Positions 51,382-64,000 of a DNA stretch of 64,000 nt are shown piece after piece. The notes under the pieces are model-generated. The model ran no database searches, was not told the origin of the DNA, and worked only from the letters and a program-made list of their open reading frames with translations. The stretch is from Actinokineospora iranica (lineage in GTDB: Bacteria > Actinomycetota > Actinomycetes > Mycobacteriales > Pseudonocardiaceae): assembly GCF_900101685.1 (NCBI RefSeq), contig NZ_FMZZ01000003.1, positions 62,001 through 126,000 of the forward strand, written 5' to 3'. A program made the position numbers and the translations under genes. Position 1 is the stretch's first letter. Each line of letters starts with the position of its first letter.

Positions 51382-52890
51382 TTAGCTGAAATGGCTGGTG
51401 CAGCCTTTGCCGCCCTCGAAGTAGCCGATGCGGAAGGCTTCTACGCGGGCGAAGCCTGAGGGGACCTGTTTGCCGTTGATGTCCGCGGCTATCAGGCTGT
51501 TGTCCTGCAGGAGTTCCGCGACCGCCTCGTCCAGGTCGCCTACGGCCAGGCGCAGGGTCTCTTCGTTCGCGGCCGCGCGGTCGTTTTCGGCGAACTTTGC
51601 CCAGGCGCCGGTCAGGCAGGCGGTTCGCAGGCCTGCTTTGTCGCCTTCGAGGGGGGCGTTGAGGGACTTCTGGATCGCCAGGGAGTAGCGGGAGGCGATT
51701 TCGGCGAAGGCGGCGAAGTCGCCGATGCCCGCGCCGTCGACACCGGGTTCCTGGCCGCGCTTGGGGGCGGTGGCGATCTTCTGCATCTCGTCCCGGTCGA
51801 CGGCGACCACGTGCTGGTCAGCGCAGAAGGAGACAGGGGGTGTGGAATTGCCGGACGCGCAGCCCGCGCCGTTGTAGGAGATTTTGGGCTGCTGTGCCTT
51901 GGCGTCCCGGAAGGCGGCGTTGAGGCTCTTTCCGAGGAGGTCTCGGATCCTGGAGTCGGTGAACTTCACGTCGCCGTTCTTGGAGTTCTCCATCTCCTCC
52001 TCTTCGCGCTCCTTCTCCACGATCCGGCTGTTGATCTCGTCGGGGGTCATCCGCGCGCAGCGGGTCGGGCCCTCGGAGAAACCGGCCTGGAAGGCGAAGA
52101 CCCGGTCGAAGGCCAGGCCGTGCGCGCCCTGCTTGCTGGCCGAGAGACCAGCGGGGTCGCGGATGAAGAACATGGTCGCCAGGACGTGGTTGAGGCCCTT
52201 GCCGGTGTTGATGTCGAAGTGCTTCGACTTGCCCTCGGCCACCCAGCGGAAGAAGCCGCCGGTGTAGCAGTCGGCTTGCTGCTCCTTGACGATCGTCGGC
52301 GTGGCCTGGCTGATGTTGCTCTTGGCGCCGAGCCGGAACTGCACGGCGTGGCCCATCTCGTGGGCGAGGACCGCCACCACCGACATCGGGCCGAACTGCT
52401 TGTTCAGCATCGGCAGCAGCACACCCCGGTCCCAGGCGATGCTGTCGTCCGCGCCGCAGTAGAAGGCGTTGACCAGGTCGGCGGTGCTCTGGCCGCACAG
52501 CGTGATCGCCTTGCCGCCGGAGTCGTAGGACGCCAGCCGCTTGATCGGCTCGAACTCCTGGCCGTCGAAGTCGGCGGGCATCCGCTCGCCCCAGTACTCG
52601 TAGATGTCGGCCAGGGCGTTGATCGCCAGCCGGTCCATCTCGCCGTTGTCGGCGTTCTCCACCGTGAGGGTCGCGTCGGGCACGCCCTGCTTCGGGCCGC
52701 TCGGGCCGTCGTTGTTGACCGGAATGCCCGCCGCCGTGCCCGCGTCGATGTCGCCGACCCCGCGCGCCCGGCCCTCGACCGGCTGCCCGGCGCAGCCGCC
52801 GACCTGCCCGATCAGCGCCCCCGCCGCCACCAGGGTCGCCGCGACCCGCATCCGCGCACCCAGAAACCGCACTTGACCCCACCACTTCAT
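51382..52890 (-). CDS. Lipoprotein zinc metallopeptidase, first of two paralogues
   Basis: The 502-residue protein has a lipoprotein signal (ALIGQVGGC, Cys33), an acidic/polar linker and a gluzincin-type site: HEMGH at 177-181 and the downstream KEQQADCYTG (Glu203/Asp207) supplying the third ligand. It belongs with the YpfJ/neutral zinc metallopeptidase-like proteins of actinobacteria. Several Cys pairs (LCGQS, FYCGADD, GCASG, FCADQ) suggest disulfides outside the membrane. The tail repeats the pattern DLDEAVAELL...FRIGYFEGGKGC, also found in the next gene. ATG 52890; 60 bases from the paralogue upstream, same strand. Confidence 0.88.
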   Translation of the reverse strand: MKWWGQVRFLGARMRVAATLVAAGALIGQVGGCAGQPVEGRARGVGDIDAGTAAGIPVNNDGPSGPKQGVPDATLTVENADNGEMDRLAINALADIYEYWGERMPADFDGQEFEPIKRLASYDSGGKAITLCGQSTADLVNAFYCGADDSIAWDRGVLLPMLNKQFGPMSVVAVLAHEMGHAVQFRLGAKSNISQATPTIVKEQQADCYTGGFFRWVAEGKSKHFDINTGKGLNHVLATMFFIRDPAGLSASKQGAHGLAFDRVFAFQAGFSEGPTRCARMTPDEINSRIVEKEREEEEMENSKNGDVKFTDSRIRDLLGKSLNAAFRDAKAQQPKISYNGAGCASGNSTPPVSFCADQHVVAVDRDEMQKIATAPKRGQEPGVDGAGIGDFAAFAEIASRYSLAIQKSLNAPLEGDKAGLRTACLTGAWAKFAENDRAAANEETLRLAVGDLDEAVAELLQDNSLIAADINGKQVPSGFARVEAFRIGYFEGGKGCTSHFS

Positions 52891-52950
52891 GTCCGTTTTG
52901 ACCTGGGTGCACAGTACTGTGAGCTACCGACCGCCGTACCGGGATCTCGT

Positions 52951-54528
52951 TTATCCGGTGATTCCGCACTTACCGCCACCCTGGGTGAACCCCCGGCGGA
53001 ACGCGGTGACCCGGTCGAAGCCCGCCCCGATCGACTGGCCCTTGGCGTCGCGGGCGGCGTAGTCGTAGTCCAAGAGGACCTGCACCGCCTCATCGAGGTC
53101 ACCGGGGGACAGGAAGCGCTGCCGGGCGACGAACAGCGAGCCGGTGAACGCGCCAGACAGACATACCACCGACTTCCGCGCGTCCTCACCGTCGAGCGGT
53201 TTACCCGCCGCGGACAGCGCTGCCAAGGCGTAGCGGCTCGCCATCAGGGTCGCGGTGGCGTAGTCGCCGATGTCGGTGTGGATCGCCGGAAGCTCCTTGC
53301 CGGTGTCCAGTTCGACCACGCGGCCGTCCGGGCAGAAGGCCACCGGGCCCTGCTCTGCCCCGGTGCAGTCGGGGGCGTCGGCGACCGCGCGCACGGTCGG
53401 CTCGGCCCACTGCTTGCCCGCGCTGCCCAGCAGACCCGAGAAGTACGTGTTCAGGCCCGGGGTGATCGACTCGACCATCTGGTCGAACCGCAGGTTGCCG
53501 CCGCGAGCCTGGTCACCGGCGTCGATGAACCCGCTCAAGGTGAACGTCCGGTTCTCCACCGTCATCCCCGCGCACAGCTCGACGCCCTGCTCGTAGCCGT
53601 CCTGGAACGCCGAGACCCGGTCGAACGCGTCGCCGTGCGCGCCCCGGTCGGTCTGCTCGGTGCCGATCGGGTCGCGGAAGCTGATCAGCGACTCCAGGGC
53701 AGAGTCCAGCCGCTCCTTGGCGATGTCGAGGTGCTCGGCCTTGCCGTCGGCGACCCAGCGCACGAACGAGCCCGCGTAGCAGTCGGCCATCGCCTCGATG
53801 AGGATCGTGGGGAACCGCCCCGGGTTCGCCTTGCGGTCCGACAGGCCCGCCCCGGTGCGGTTCTGCACGGCGTGGCCCATCTCGTGCGCCAACACCAGCA
53901 TCACCGCGGCCTCGCCGAACCGGTCGCGCAGCACCGGCAGCAGCGCGGCCCGGTCCCAGGCGATGACGTCGGCCGTGGGGCAGTAGAACGCGTTGCCCTC
54001 GACCTCCACGGACGACTCGGCGCACGGCGGCGCCTCGCTCTCGGCGTCCGCGGTGTCGACCGAGTGGTAGCCGCCGTGCAGGTCGTCGAACCGCTTGCCG
54101 AACGCCGCAGGGAACCGCTCGCCCCAGAACACCCGCAGGTCCGTGATCACGGTGGCGGCGAGCCGGTCGATCTCCCCGTCGTCGGTGTTCTCCACGAACG
54201 ACGGGTCGACCCCGCCCTGGGCGTCCGGGTCGTCGTGGGAGACCACCGAGCCCTGGCTGGTCGGCTGGCCCGGAATCGCGGTCGTGCAGGCGACCACGGA
54301 CACGGCCACCGCGAGCGCCGCCACGACCCGGACCGCGGCTGACCGGACTGGCGCTGACCGGACTGCGGCAGGCTGGACAAGAGCCGACTGGACTGGCGCT
54401 GACGGCACCTCGGCTAACCGAGCCGCGGTTAACCGGGCTAAGCGGACCGCGGTTAACCGGGCGGCTGCCGACCGGGCGGCGGTGCGGGGGCGGATTCGGG
54501 GACGCACCCGCTCAGTGTGCCCCAGCAC
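52951..54528 (-). CDS. Lipoprotein zinc metallopeptidase, second paralogue, with low-complexity N-terminal extension
   Basis: From its lipobox (AVSVVAC near residue 81) this is a full-length paralogue of the 51382 gene: LAHEMGHAV, then EAMADCYAGSF, a shared DRVSAFQDGYEQGVELCAGM block and the end DLDEAVQVLLDYDY...FRRGFTQGGGKC. Before the signal lie about 65 residues of Arg/Ala/Val repeats (VRSAPVRSAAVR and similar), encoded by repeated GACCGGACT- and GGTTAACCG-like DNA. A true start nearer residue 60-70 (GTG codons exist) would give an ordinary signal peptide, so the GTG at 54528 is doubtful. It begins 27 bases after glgB. Confidence 0.85.
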   Translation of the reverse strand: MLGHTERVRPRIRPRTAARSAAARLTAVRLARLTAARLAEVPSAPVQSALVQPAAVRSAPVRSAAVRVVAALAVAVSVVACTTAIPGQPTSQGSVVSHDDPDAQGGVDPSFVENTDDGEIDRLAATVITDLRVFWGERFPAAFGKRFDDLHGGYHSVDTADAESEAPPCAESSVEVEGNAFYCPTADVIAWDRAALLPVLRDRFGEAAVMLVLAHEMGHAVQNRTGAGLSDRKANPGRFPTILIEAMADCYAGSFVRWVADGKAEHLDIAKERLDSALESLISFRDPIGTEQTDRGAHGDAFDRVSAFQDGYEQGVELCAGMTVENRTFTLSGFIDAGDQARGGNLRFDQMVESITPGLNTYFSGLLGSAGKQWAEPTVRAVADAPDCTGAEQGPVAFCPDGRVVELDTGKELPAIHTDIGDYATATLMASRYALAALSAAGKPLDGEDARKSVVCLSGAFTGSLFVARQRFLSPGDLDEAVQVLLDYDYAARDAKGQSIGAGFDRVTAFRRGFTQGGGKCGITG

Positions 54529-54555
54529 GTCGCCGTCCGGGCTTGATCGTCCATC

Positions 54556-56717
<2,162 letters not shown>

Positions 56718-56721
<4 letters not shown>

Positions 56722-57146
56722 CCTTGGGATATGTAGGACTGGAGTTGGTCACGGTCGGTTTCGAGCTGGCTGATGCGGCTCTTGACGACGTCGCCGATGC
56801 TGACGATGCCTGCCAGCTCCCCGTCGGCCACCACGGGCATGTGCCGGATCCGGCGCTCGGTCATCGTGGCCGCCAGGCTGTCCACGCTGTCGTCGGGTCC
56901 GCAGGTGACGACCGAGGTCGTCATGATGTCGGAAACAGGGACGGCGAGCAGGTCCGCGCCCCGCTCGGCGAGCCTGCGCACAATGTCGCGTTCGGACACG
57001 ATGCCGACCACTTCGCCGCCGTCGGCGACCACCAGGGCGCCGACGTTGTGCCGGGCCAGCTCGGCGAGCAGGTCGGTCACGGTCGAGTCGGGGCCCACGG
57101 TGGCGACTTCGGCTCCCTTGCCACGCAACACATCCGCGATCCGCAT
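56718..57146 (-). CDS. CBS-domain pair protein
   Basis: A 142-residue stand-alone Bateman module with two CBS domains: [21 protein letters not shown] with [16 protein letters not shown], and [21 protein letters not shown] with [17 protein letters not shown]. It is the type that binds adenine nucleotides. ATG 57146 matches the family N-terminus; upstream ATGs at 57170 and beyond extend it without support. Its stop overlaps the glgB start by four bases, so it is coupled to glgB, an unusual place for this family and perhaps an energy-sensing input to glucan synthesis (inference). Confidence 0.88.
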
Positions 57147-57272
57147 GCTGGACACCCCGATCCTGACCATGGCGTCACCCGGTAAGCGGGTCTTGCCGAT
57201 CAGGTTAACCACGTTTGTGACTACCCGGAACTCATGCTGCCTAAAAGTCGCAACGCCGATTCGGGCCATGGC

Positions 57273-58630
57273 TCAGCCCGCCCGCCGGATCGCGGCGAGC
57301 GGGATGCCCACCCAGTCCGGCCGGTTGCGGTGCTCGTAGGCGACCTCGTAGACGGCCTTGTCCAGCTCGAAAGCCCGCAACAGCACCGTTTGCGCGCGCG
57401 GATCGCCCACGCCGACGGCGGCGTACCCGGCGCAGAACGCCGAGCGGTTGCGGTCCGCCCATTCCGCCGCCCGGGTCAACCGCTGGTGATCCGCTTGGGT
57501 GTCGGCATCGTCGCCCGCGAGCAGGTGCAGCGCGGCGTAGTCGAACGAGCGCAGCATCCCCGCCACGTCCCGCAGCGGCGAGCGCATGAGCAGCCGCTCG
57601 TCCGGCCGGGACGCGGGCTCGCCCTCGAAGTCGATCAGCACCCAGCCGGTCGTGGTGCGCAGCACCTGCCCGAGGTGCAGGTCGCCGTGCACGTGCTGCA
57701 CCTCGACCCCCTCAGCCAGCCCGCGCACCGCGTCGAACGCCGCGCGCAGCATCGGCTCGTGCTCGGCCAGCGCGGGCACCTCGGCCAGCACGGCGTCGAG
57801 CCTGCCGTGCATCTGGTCCACCGCGCCGCCGATCCGGTCCGCGCCGACCGTCTCCGCGCCCAGTTGCGCGGCCAGGTCGGCGTGCACCTGCGCCACCGCC
57901 GTGCCCAGCCTGCCCGCCTCGGCCGCGAAGTCGCCGCCGACCTCGCCCGCGTGCAGGTCGCCCTCGGCCAGCAGGTCGCGGACGCTGGCCGTTGCCATCG
58001 CCCAGCCCTCCACGGCGTCGGCGAAATAGCGCTGGGCGAAGCCGAGCACGGCCCCCTCGCCCCCGTCTTCGACCACGGCCACCGGCTCGGCCACCTGCTT
58101 GCTGCCCGCCCGGAACAGCGCCCGGTGCAGCTCCACGTCCCGGTTCTTCCCCGGGACCGGCCTGCGGAACAGCTTGAAGATGTAGTGGTAGCCGAACACC
58201 ACCGAGGTGTTGCTCTGCTCCACCCCGACCGGCCGGGCCCGCAGCCCGGTCACCACCTCCACGCCGGGCTCGCGCTCCCAGCGCAGCCCGCCCTCGTCCG
58301 AGCCGTGCGCGAGCAGGTCGAGCAGGACCGCCATCAGCTCGGGGTCTTGCGTGGCCTCATAGGCGAACGACTCGCCGAGCTTGCCGATGAACGACGCGTG
58401 CAACTGGTCGGTCAGCTCGTCGCGGACGCCGATCAGCAGCTGGTACCGCTCGCCGTCGTCCACTTCGATCACAGCGTGCAGCAGCGCCGGGTCGCCGCCG
58501 GAGAGCAGCGTCGCTCTCTCGACGCGGACACTGGAAAGCTCCCGCCCCTTCGCCGCGAACCAGCGCTGCGCGGGCAGCCAGGCGCGCAGGTCGTCCGTCA
58601 GGGACGCCACGGCATGTAGGGGCCGGGTGC

Positions 58631-58634
<4 letters not shown>
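57273..58634 (-). CDS. mak: Maltokinase (Mak/Pep2)
   Basis: A 453-residue kinase that phosphorylates maltose to alpha-maltose 1-phosphate, the GlgE donor. The eukaryotic-kinase-like fold shows the N-terminal cap ([18 protein letters not shown]), [12 protein letters not shown] (catalytic Asp) and [14 protein letters not shown] (metal Asp). The start GTG 58634 overlaps the treS stop by four bases, so the pair is coupled; in some actinobacteria the two are fused. 126 bases separate it from the CBS gene. Confidence 0.95.
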
Positions 58635-60430
<1,796 letters not shown>

Positions 60431-60558
60431 GCTTGTCGCCCTGTCACCGTCGTCGTTGTCGGTTGGCAATGCGTACCACGCGGGTAGCGGCGCACGCACA
60501 GCCAAACTCTGTCGGACCTCCCGGGCCTCCCCTCTGTCGCGAACCGGTCCTGCGGGGA

Positions 60559-61152
60559 TCAGCGCGGGAGCAGTCCGACGTCCACCACGTCCATCACCCG
60601 GCGGGCGGCATCGGCGGCGTCCGAGGGCGTCACCTGATCGTCTACCACCATTGAGGCCAAACCATGCATCAGGCAGCGCATGGTGAGCATGACGTCACCC
60701 GGATTTCGCACAGTGATCACACCAGCGAGGTTCGCGCGCTCCAGCGCCGCCGCGAAGATCGCTTTCAGTCGCGCCTCGGCGGTCGGGGTCGGCCCCGTCG
60801 GAACGGCGGCGCCGAACATCAGTCGATAGAGGTGCGGCTCGGCGACGGCGAACTCCAGATAGGACGTTCCGATCGCGCGCAGCGCCGCCAGCGGGTCGAT
60901 ATCCCCCGGCGGGGTGATGGCCGCGGCGAGGTCGGCGAAGCCCTGCTCGGCGACCGCGGCGAGCAGGGCTTCCCGGTCGGCGAAGTGACGGTAGGGGGCG
61001 GCGGGGGAGACGTCGGCGCGGGCGGCGACCCCGCGCAGGGTCAGCTTCGCCACGCCGGTCTCGCCTAGCAGGTCGCGAGCGGCGATGATCAGGACGCGGC
61101 GGAGATCGCCGTGGTGGTACGGCTTGGCAGTCGATGTTGACACTGTTAACAT
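60559..61152 (-). CDS. TetR family regulator
   Basis: A 197-residue TetR protein. The HTH is [36 protein letters not shown] and the C-terminal part matches the TetR_C_33/WHG group ([21 protein letters not shown]). ATG 61152 and GTG 61143 both lie inside or beside a 14-bp-arm inverted repeat, so the transcript is leaderless or the true start is slightly downstream. It is divergent from a small membrane protein gene, its probable target, and sits between glgE and treS without obvious link to them. Confidence 0.9.
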   Translation of the reverse strand: MLTVSTSTAKPYHHGDLRRVLIIAARDLLGETGVAKLTLRGVAARADVSPAAPYRHFADREALLAAVAEQGFADLAAAITPPGDIDPLAALRAIGTSYLEFAVAEPHLYRLMFGAAVPTGPTPTAEARLKAIFAAALERANLAGVITVRNPGDVMLTMRCLMHGLASMVVDDQVTPSDAADAARRVMDVVDVGLLPR

Positions 61153-61176
61153 CCCCTATGTGAACAGCGTCAACAT
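61134..61176. promoter_or_regulatory. Long inverted repeat overlapping both divergent starts, TetR operator
   Basis: ATGTTGACACTGTT (61134-61147) and AACAGCGTCAACAT (61163-61176) are reverse complements at 13 of 14 positions with a 15-base spacer. The arms overlap the first codons of both the TetR and the membrane protein genes. Confidence 0.75.
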
Positions 61177-61558
61177 TACTCGGACGGCGGGCTGGATCGC
61201 CATCGTGGGCGGCTTCGCGCACCTGGTGGTCTCCGCGATCGCCCGCTCGCAGGTCTGGTCGGACATCGCGGGCGGCGGCGTGTGGAACACGGTCACCCTG
61301 GACCCCGGCGCGGCGCGGCTGGCCGCGGCCGAGGCGTTCTGGCTGACCCCGGGCAGCTTCGCCATGCCGCTGCTGCTGTTCGGCGCGTACGTGCTGTGGT
61401 CGGCCCGGCAGGGGCACCGGGTGCCAGCGGCGTTCGGCTGGGCGATCCTGGTGTGGGGCGCGATCGCCGTCGTGCTGCTGCCCGTCTCACCCGGGTGGCT
61501 GATCCCGCTCGTCGGCGGCCTGCTCGTGGCCGGTGACCGGTCCAGGGTCACCGCCTGA
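61160..61558 (+). CDS. DUF6463-like small membrane protein
   Basis: A 132-residue protein with four hydrophobic helices (AGWIAIVGGFAHLVVSAIA; FAMPLLLFGAYVLW; AFGWAILVWGAIAVVLLPV; WLIPLVGGLLVAG). The fold and the motif RTAGWIAIVGGFAH match the DUF6463-type proteins usually found beside TetR genes. Function unknown. GTG 61160 lies inside the operator, and no ribosome site is seen, so the mRNA is probably leaderless. It converges on glgE with a six-base gap. Confidence 0.82.
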   Translation: MNSVNITRTAGWIAIVGGFAHLVVSAIARSQVWSDIAGGGVWNTVTLDPGAARLAAAEAFWLTPGSFAMPLLLFGAYVLWSARQGHRVPAAFGWAILVWGAIAVVLLPVSPGWLIPLVGGLLVAGDRSRVTA

Positions 61559-61564
61559 CCGGGC

Positions 61565-63541
61565 TCACCGTCGGATGTGGACGATGTGGGCCACCGACTG
61601 CCACGGTTCGAGGCGCACGTAGTTGGCCGTGCCCCACTGCCAGCTCTGCCCGGACACCTCGTCGTGCGCGGTGTGCGCGGTGTGCGCGGTGTTCGGGTCG
61701 AGGCCGAGGGCGGGCAGGTCCAGCCACAGCGTGCCGTCCTGGGCGTTGTGCGGGTCGAGGGTGATCACGCAGACCACGGTGTCGCCGGTCGCCGGGTCGG
61801 TCTTGGAGTAGGCGATCAGGGCTTCGTTGTCGATGTGGTGGAAGCGCAGGGTGCGCAGCTGCTGCAGGGCGGGGTGGGCGCGCCGGATCGCGTTGAGCCG
61901 GGTGAGCCACGGCTGCAGCGACCGGCCCTCGGCGAGCGCCTTGGCGTAGTCGCGGGGCCGGAGCTGGTACTTCTCGGAGTCGAGGTACTCCTCGCTGCCC
62001 TCGCGGACGGCTTGGCCCTCGAACAGCTCGTAGCCGGAGTACACGCCCCAGGTCGGCGACATCGTCGCGGCCAGCGCCGCCCGGATCGCGAACATCCCCG
62101 GCCCCCCGCGCTGCAGCGACTCGTGCAGGATGTCGGGGGTGTTGACGAACAGGTTGGGCCGCGCCTCGTCGGCGTGCTCGACGAGTTCGACGCCGAACTC
62201 GGTCAGCTCGTGCTTCGAGGTCCGCCAGGTGAAGTAGGTGTAGGACTGGGTGAACCCGAGCTTGGCCAGCCCGTAGAGCCGCGCGGGCCGGGTGAACGCC
62301 TCGGACAGGAACAGCACGTCGGGGGCGACGGCCTTCACCTGGCGGATCAGCCACGCCCAGAAGTCCGGCGGCTTGGTGTGCGGGTTGTCCACTCGGAACA
62401 CCCGAACCCCGTGGTCGACCCACACCAAGAGCACGCGCAGCACCTCGGCGTAGAGGGCCTCTGGGTCGTTGTCGAAGTTGATCGGGTAAATATCCTGGTA
62501 CTTCTTAGGCGGGTTCTCCGCGTACGCGATAGTCCCGTCCGGGCGGGTGGTGAACCACTCCTGGTGCTTGATCACCCACGGGTGGTCGGGCGCGCACTGC
62601 AACGCGAAGTCGAGCGCGACCTCCAGGTCGAGTTCGCGGGCGCGGGCGACGAAGGCGTCGAAGTCCTCAAAGGTCCCCAACTCGGGGTGGATGGCGTCAT
62701 GGCCGCCGTCGGACGACCCGATCGCCCAGGTGGACCCGACGTCGCCGGGCTGCGACTCGACGCTGTTGTTCGGGCCTTTCCGGTTGACCGACCCAATGGG
62801 ATGAATGGGGGGCAGGTAGACGATGTCGAACCCCATCGCCGCGACCCGCTCCAGTTCCTTGGCCGCCGTCCGGAAGTTCCCGTGCACCGGCCTCCCCTCG
62901 GCGTCCACCCCACCGGTCGAACGCGGAAAGAACTCATACCAAGACCCGTAGAGCGCGGCCTTGCGATCAACCCAAAGCTGGTAAGTCTTCCCCCGTGTGA
63001 TCAACTCCCGCACCGGGTGCGTCGTCATCACCCGCTGCACCGGCTCCGACAGCGCCTCCGCGATCCGCACGGACAGCGGAAAGGTCGGGTCGCGCAACGC
63101 CCGCGCCGCGGACAGCAGCAGCTTCCGATCCCCACTGCGGTCGGGCCGCCGCCCCACCCGCTCCAACAGCCGGGCCCCGACTTCGAGATCGTTGCCCAAT
63201 TCGTCGGCGCTCTGCCCAGCCCCAGCCTTGACCTCGACGGTGTGCCGCCACGTGGACCACGGATCACTCCAGGCGTCCACCCGAAACGTCCAAAGCCCTT
63301 CCCCGTCGGGCACGATCTCCGCGACCCACCGGTCGCTATCCACCCCATCGACCCGCATCCGCGTCCGCCGAGCCTTGGCGTCCCCCGGCCCCCGCCAGGT
63401 AACGGTGGCCGCGACCGCGTCATGCCCTTCCCGCCACACGGTGGCACGGACGGGAATGTGTTCCCCCACAACGGCTTTCCCCGGATACCGACCGCAAGAC
63501 ACGATCGGGGAGACGTCATCGATGCCCAGCCGACCGCTCAC
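61565..63541 (-). CDS. glgE: Alpha-1,4-glucan:maltose-1-phosphate maltosyltransferase
   Basis: A 658-residue GH13_3 enzyme that extends alpha-glucan with maltose 1-phosphate. It has the N-terminal beta-sandwich ([16 protein letters not shown]), [13 protein letters not shown], the nucleophile Asp in [15 protein letters not shown], the acid Glu in [10 protein letters not shown] and [14 protein letters not shown]. Length is typical. Near the C-terminus a 9-bp DNA repeat (about 61669-61695) encodes (Thr-Ala-His)x3, an extra low-complexity loop. GTG 63541. With treS, mak and glgB it completes the GlgE pathway from trehalose to branched glucan. Confidence 0.96.
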   Translation of the reverse strand: MSGRLGIDDVSPIVSCGRYPGKAVVGEHIPVRATVWREGHDAVAATVTWRGPGDAKARRTRMRVDGVDSDRWVAEIVPDGEGLWTFRVDAWSDPWSTWRHTVEVKAGAGQSADELGNDLEVGARLLERVGRRPDRSGDRKLLLSAARALRDPTFPLSVRIAEALSEPVQRVMTTHPVRELITRGKTYQLWVDRKAALYGSWYEFFPRSTGGVDAEGRPVHGNFRTAAKELERVAAMGFDIVYLPPIHPIGSVNRKGPNNSVESQPGDVGSTWAIGSSDGGHDAIHPELGTFEDFDAFVARARELDLEVALDFALQCAPDHPWVIKHQEWFTTRPDGTIAYAENPPKKYQDIYPINFDNDPEALYAEVLRVLLVWVDHGVRVFRVDNPHTKPPDFWAWLIRQVKAVAPDVLFLSEAFTRPARLYGLAKLGFTQSYTYFTWRTSKHELTEFGVELVEHADEARPNLFVNTPDILHESLQRGGPGMFAIRAALAATMSPTWGVYSGYELFEGQAVREGSEEYLDSEKYQLRPRDYAKALAEGRSLQPWLTRLNAIRRAHPALQQLRTLRFHHIDNEALIAYSKTDPATGDTVVCVITLDPHNAQDGTLWLDLPALGLDPNTAHTAHTAHDEVSGQSWQWGTANYVRLEPWQSVAHIVHIRR

Positions 63542-64000
63542 CGGTCAGGCTCCTTCCCGTCGCAACTGCTTGTCCCCAGTCTGCCTTGCCAAGGCCAGTC
63601 CTACACAACGACCTCCACCTAACGCCAGCCACCGCGCCGCCCAACGGTGATTGGTCATCTATCGGTCATACCCAGTCCGCCGCACCCAGAACCCTTGCCA
63701 CACCACCCACTCGATCAACAACCCCCGCCTCGCGCCTCGCCACTTCTGCGTCCCCGTCTCTTCGCACCCGGCGTCCGCAGCCCGCACTTTCGCCCGGCTT
63801 GGCACCTTCGCTCGACGACCCGCGCTTTCGGTCCGTGCCCCACGCCTTCGGCCGGGGGCCCCGCGCTTTGGTCCCGCGCCCTCGCCTCGGCCTCGCCGCT
63901 CGCCAGCTCGATCCGTGGTCATGAGTTTTCACCCCATGCCTCGACGCTTTCGCTCTGTGATCCGGCACTTCCTCCCGCCCTCTTTGCTACACCCCCCGCT
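63542..64000. other. Right-end stretch without a supported gene
   Basis: This stretch is pyrimidine-rich on the plus strand with loosely repeated CGCxCTTTCG-like words between about 63770 and 63880. A minus-strand frame at 63659-63922 ends in a hydrophobic, protein-like run (LLIEWVVWQGFWVRRTGY) but is otherwise Arg/Gly low-complexity. I do not support it as a gene. The left part must contain the glgE promoter. Confidence 0.45.

Noticed and set aside
54330-54510. Pentapeptide-like repeat protein on the plus strand (ADRTGADRT-type repeats)
   Set aside because: The repeats exist in DNA, but this frame is opposite the N-terminal part of the metallopeptidase gene, has no good start and no independent support.
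63659-63922. 87-residue minus-strand gene at the right end
   Set aside because: Arg/Gly-rich low complexity with only one protein-like segment, no ribosome site and no family resemblance.

Overview
The window is high-GC DNA with many GTG and TTG starts, little intergenic space and long antisense shadow frames. It is an actinobacterial chromosome, most likely of the order Pseudonocardiales. The genus is an inference and cannot be fixed from the sequence alone. Supporting hallmarks are the aceE / DUF3052 / ahpE order also known from mycobacteria, the GlgE-TreS-Mak alpha-glucan pathway, the mce / thiolase / meaB block, a DinB2-type polymerase and a type I-E CRISPR array.

Layout: 1-2.5 kb holds the 5' part of aceE (minus strand), a DUF3052 gene, ahpE and a tRNA-Val. 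3-5.7 kb holds a small unknown protein behind a MerR-like promoter and a secreted repeat protein with a serine beta-lactamase-type hydrolase domain. 5.7-20.9 kb is a central-metabolism block: DedA, lipA, an SDR, a TetR module, three tandem membrane paralogues, lipB, PAP2, an epimerase, sucB, lpdA and pepA. lipA, lipB, sucB, lpdA and the aceE fragment together cover lipoate synthesis and the lipoate-dependent dehydrogenases. 21-31.9 kb holds a permease, ilvE, a creatininase-family gene, a low-GC frameshifted HNH-like gene, the cobU-cobT-cobS operon, several small conserved genes, two alpha/beta hydrolases and a lipoprotein. 32-35.2 kb holds an adenylate cyclase, a UspA protein and an HxlR regulator with a yeast-type cytosine deaminase.

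35.4-35.9 kb carries a short type I-E CRISPR array with no cas genes in the window. A CRISPR-repeat-derived palindrome plus a copy of leader-side sequence lies 7.9 kb away at 43.73-43.79 kb. Between them are a DivIVA-like coiled-coil gene, crotonyl-CoA carboxylase/reductase, an SPW membrane protein, a TetR/VOC pair, a peptide transporter, a glycosyltransferase and a YdcF-like gene. 43.8-46.5 kb (mce, thiolase, meaB) together with ccr indicates ethylmalonyl/methylmalonyl-CoA metabolism.

46.6-54.5 kb holds a DUF3817 membrane protein, MarR, a DinB2-like polymerase with an aliphatic steric gate, a thiamine-binding-family protein, a SalK/SCO6745-like protein, a thioredoxin-fold/TPR protein without CxxC, a nested inverted-repeat element, and two lipoprotein metallopeptidase paralogues. 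54.5-63.5 kb is the trehalose-to-glucan pathway (glgE, treS, mak, glgB) with a CBS-domain gene translationally coupled to glgB and a TetR/membrane-protein pair inserted between glgE and treS. The last 450 bases hold nothing recognisable.

The items most worth a second look are the orphan CRISPR array and its decayed partner, the DinB2-like polymerase, the three-gene membrane paralogue array, the nested inverted repeat at 51 kb and the secreted beta-lactamase-fold hydrolase.
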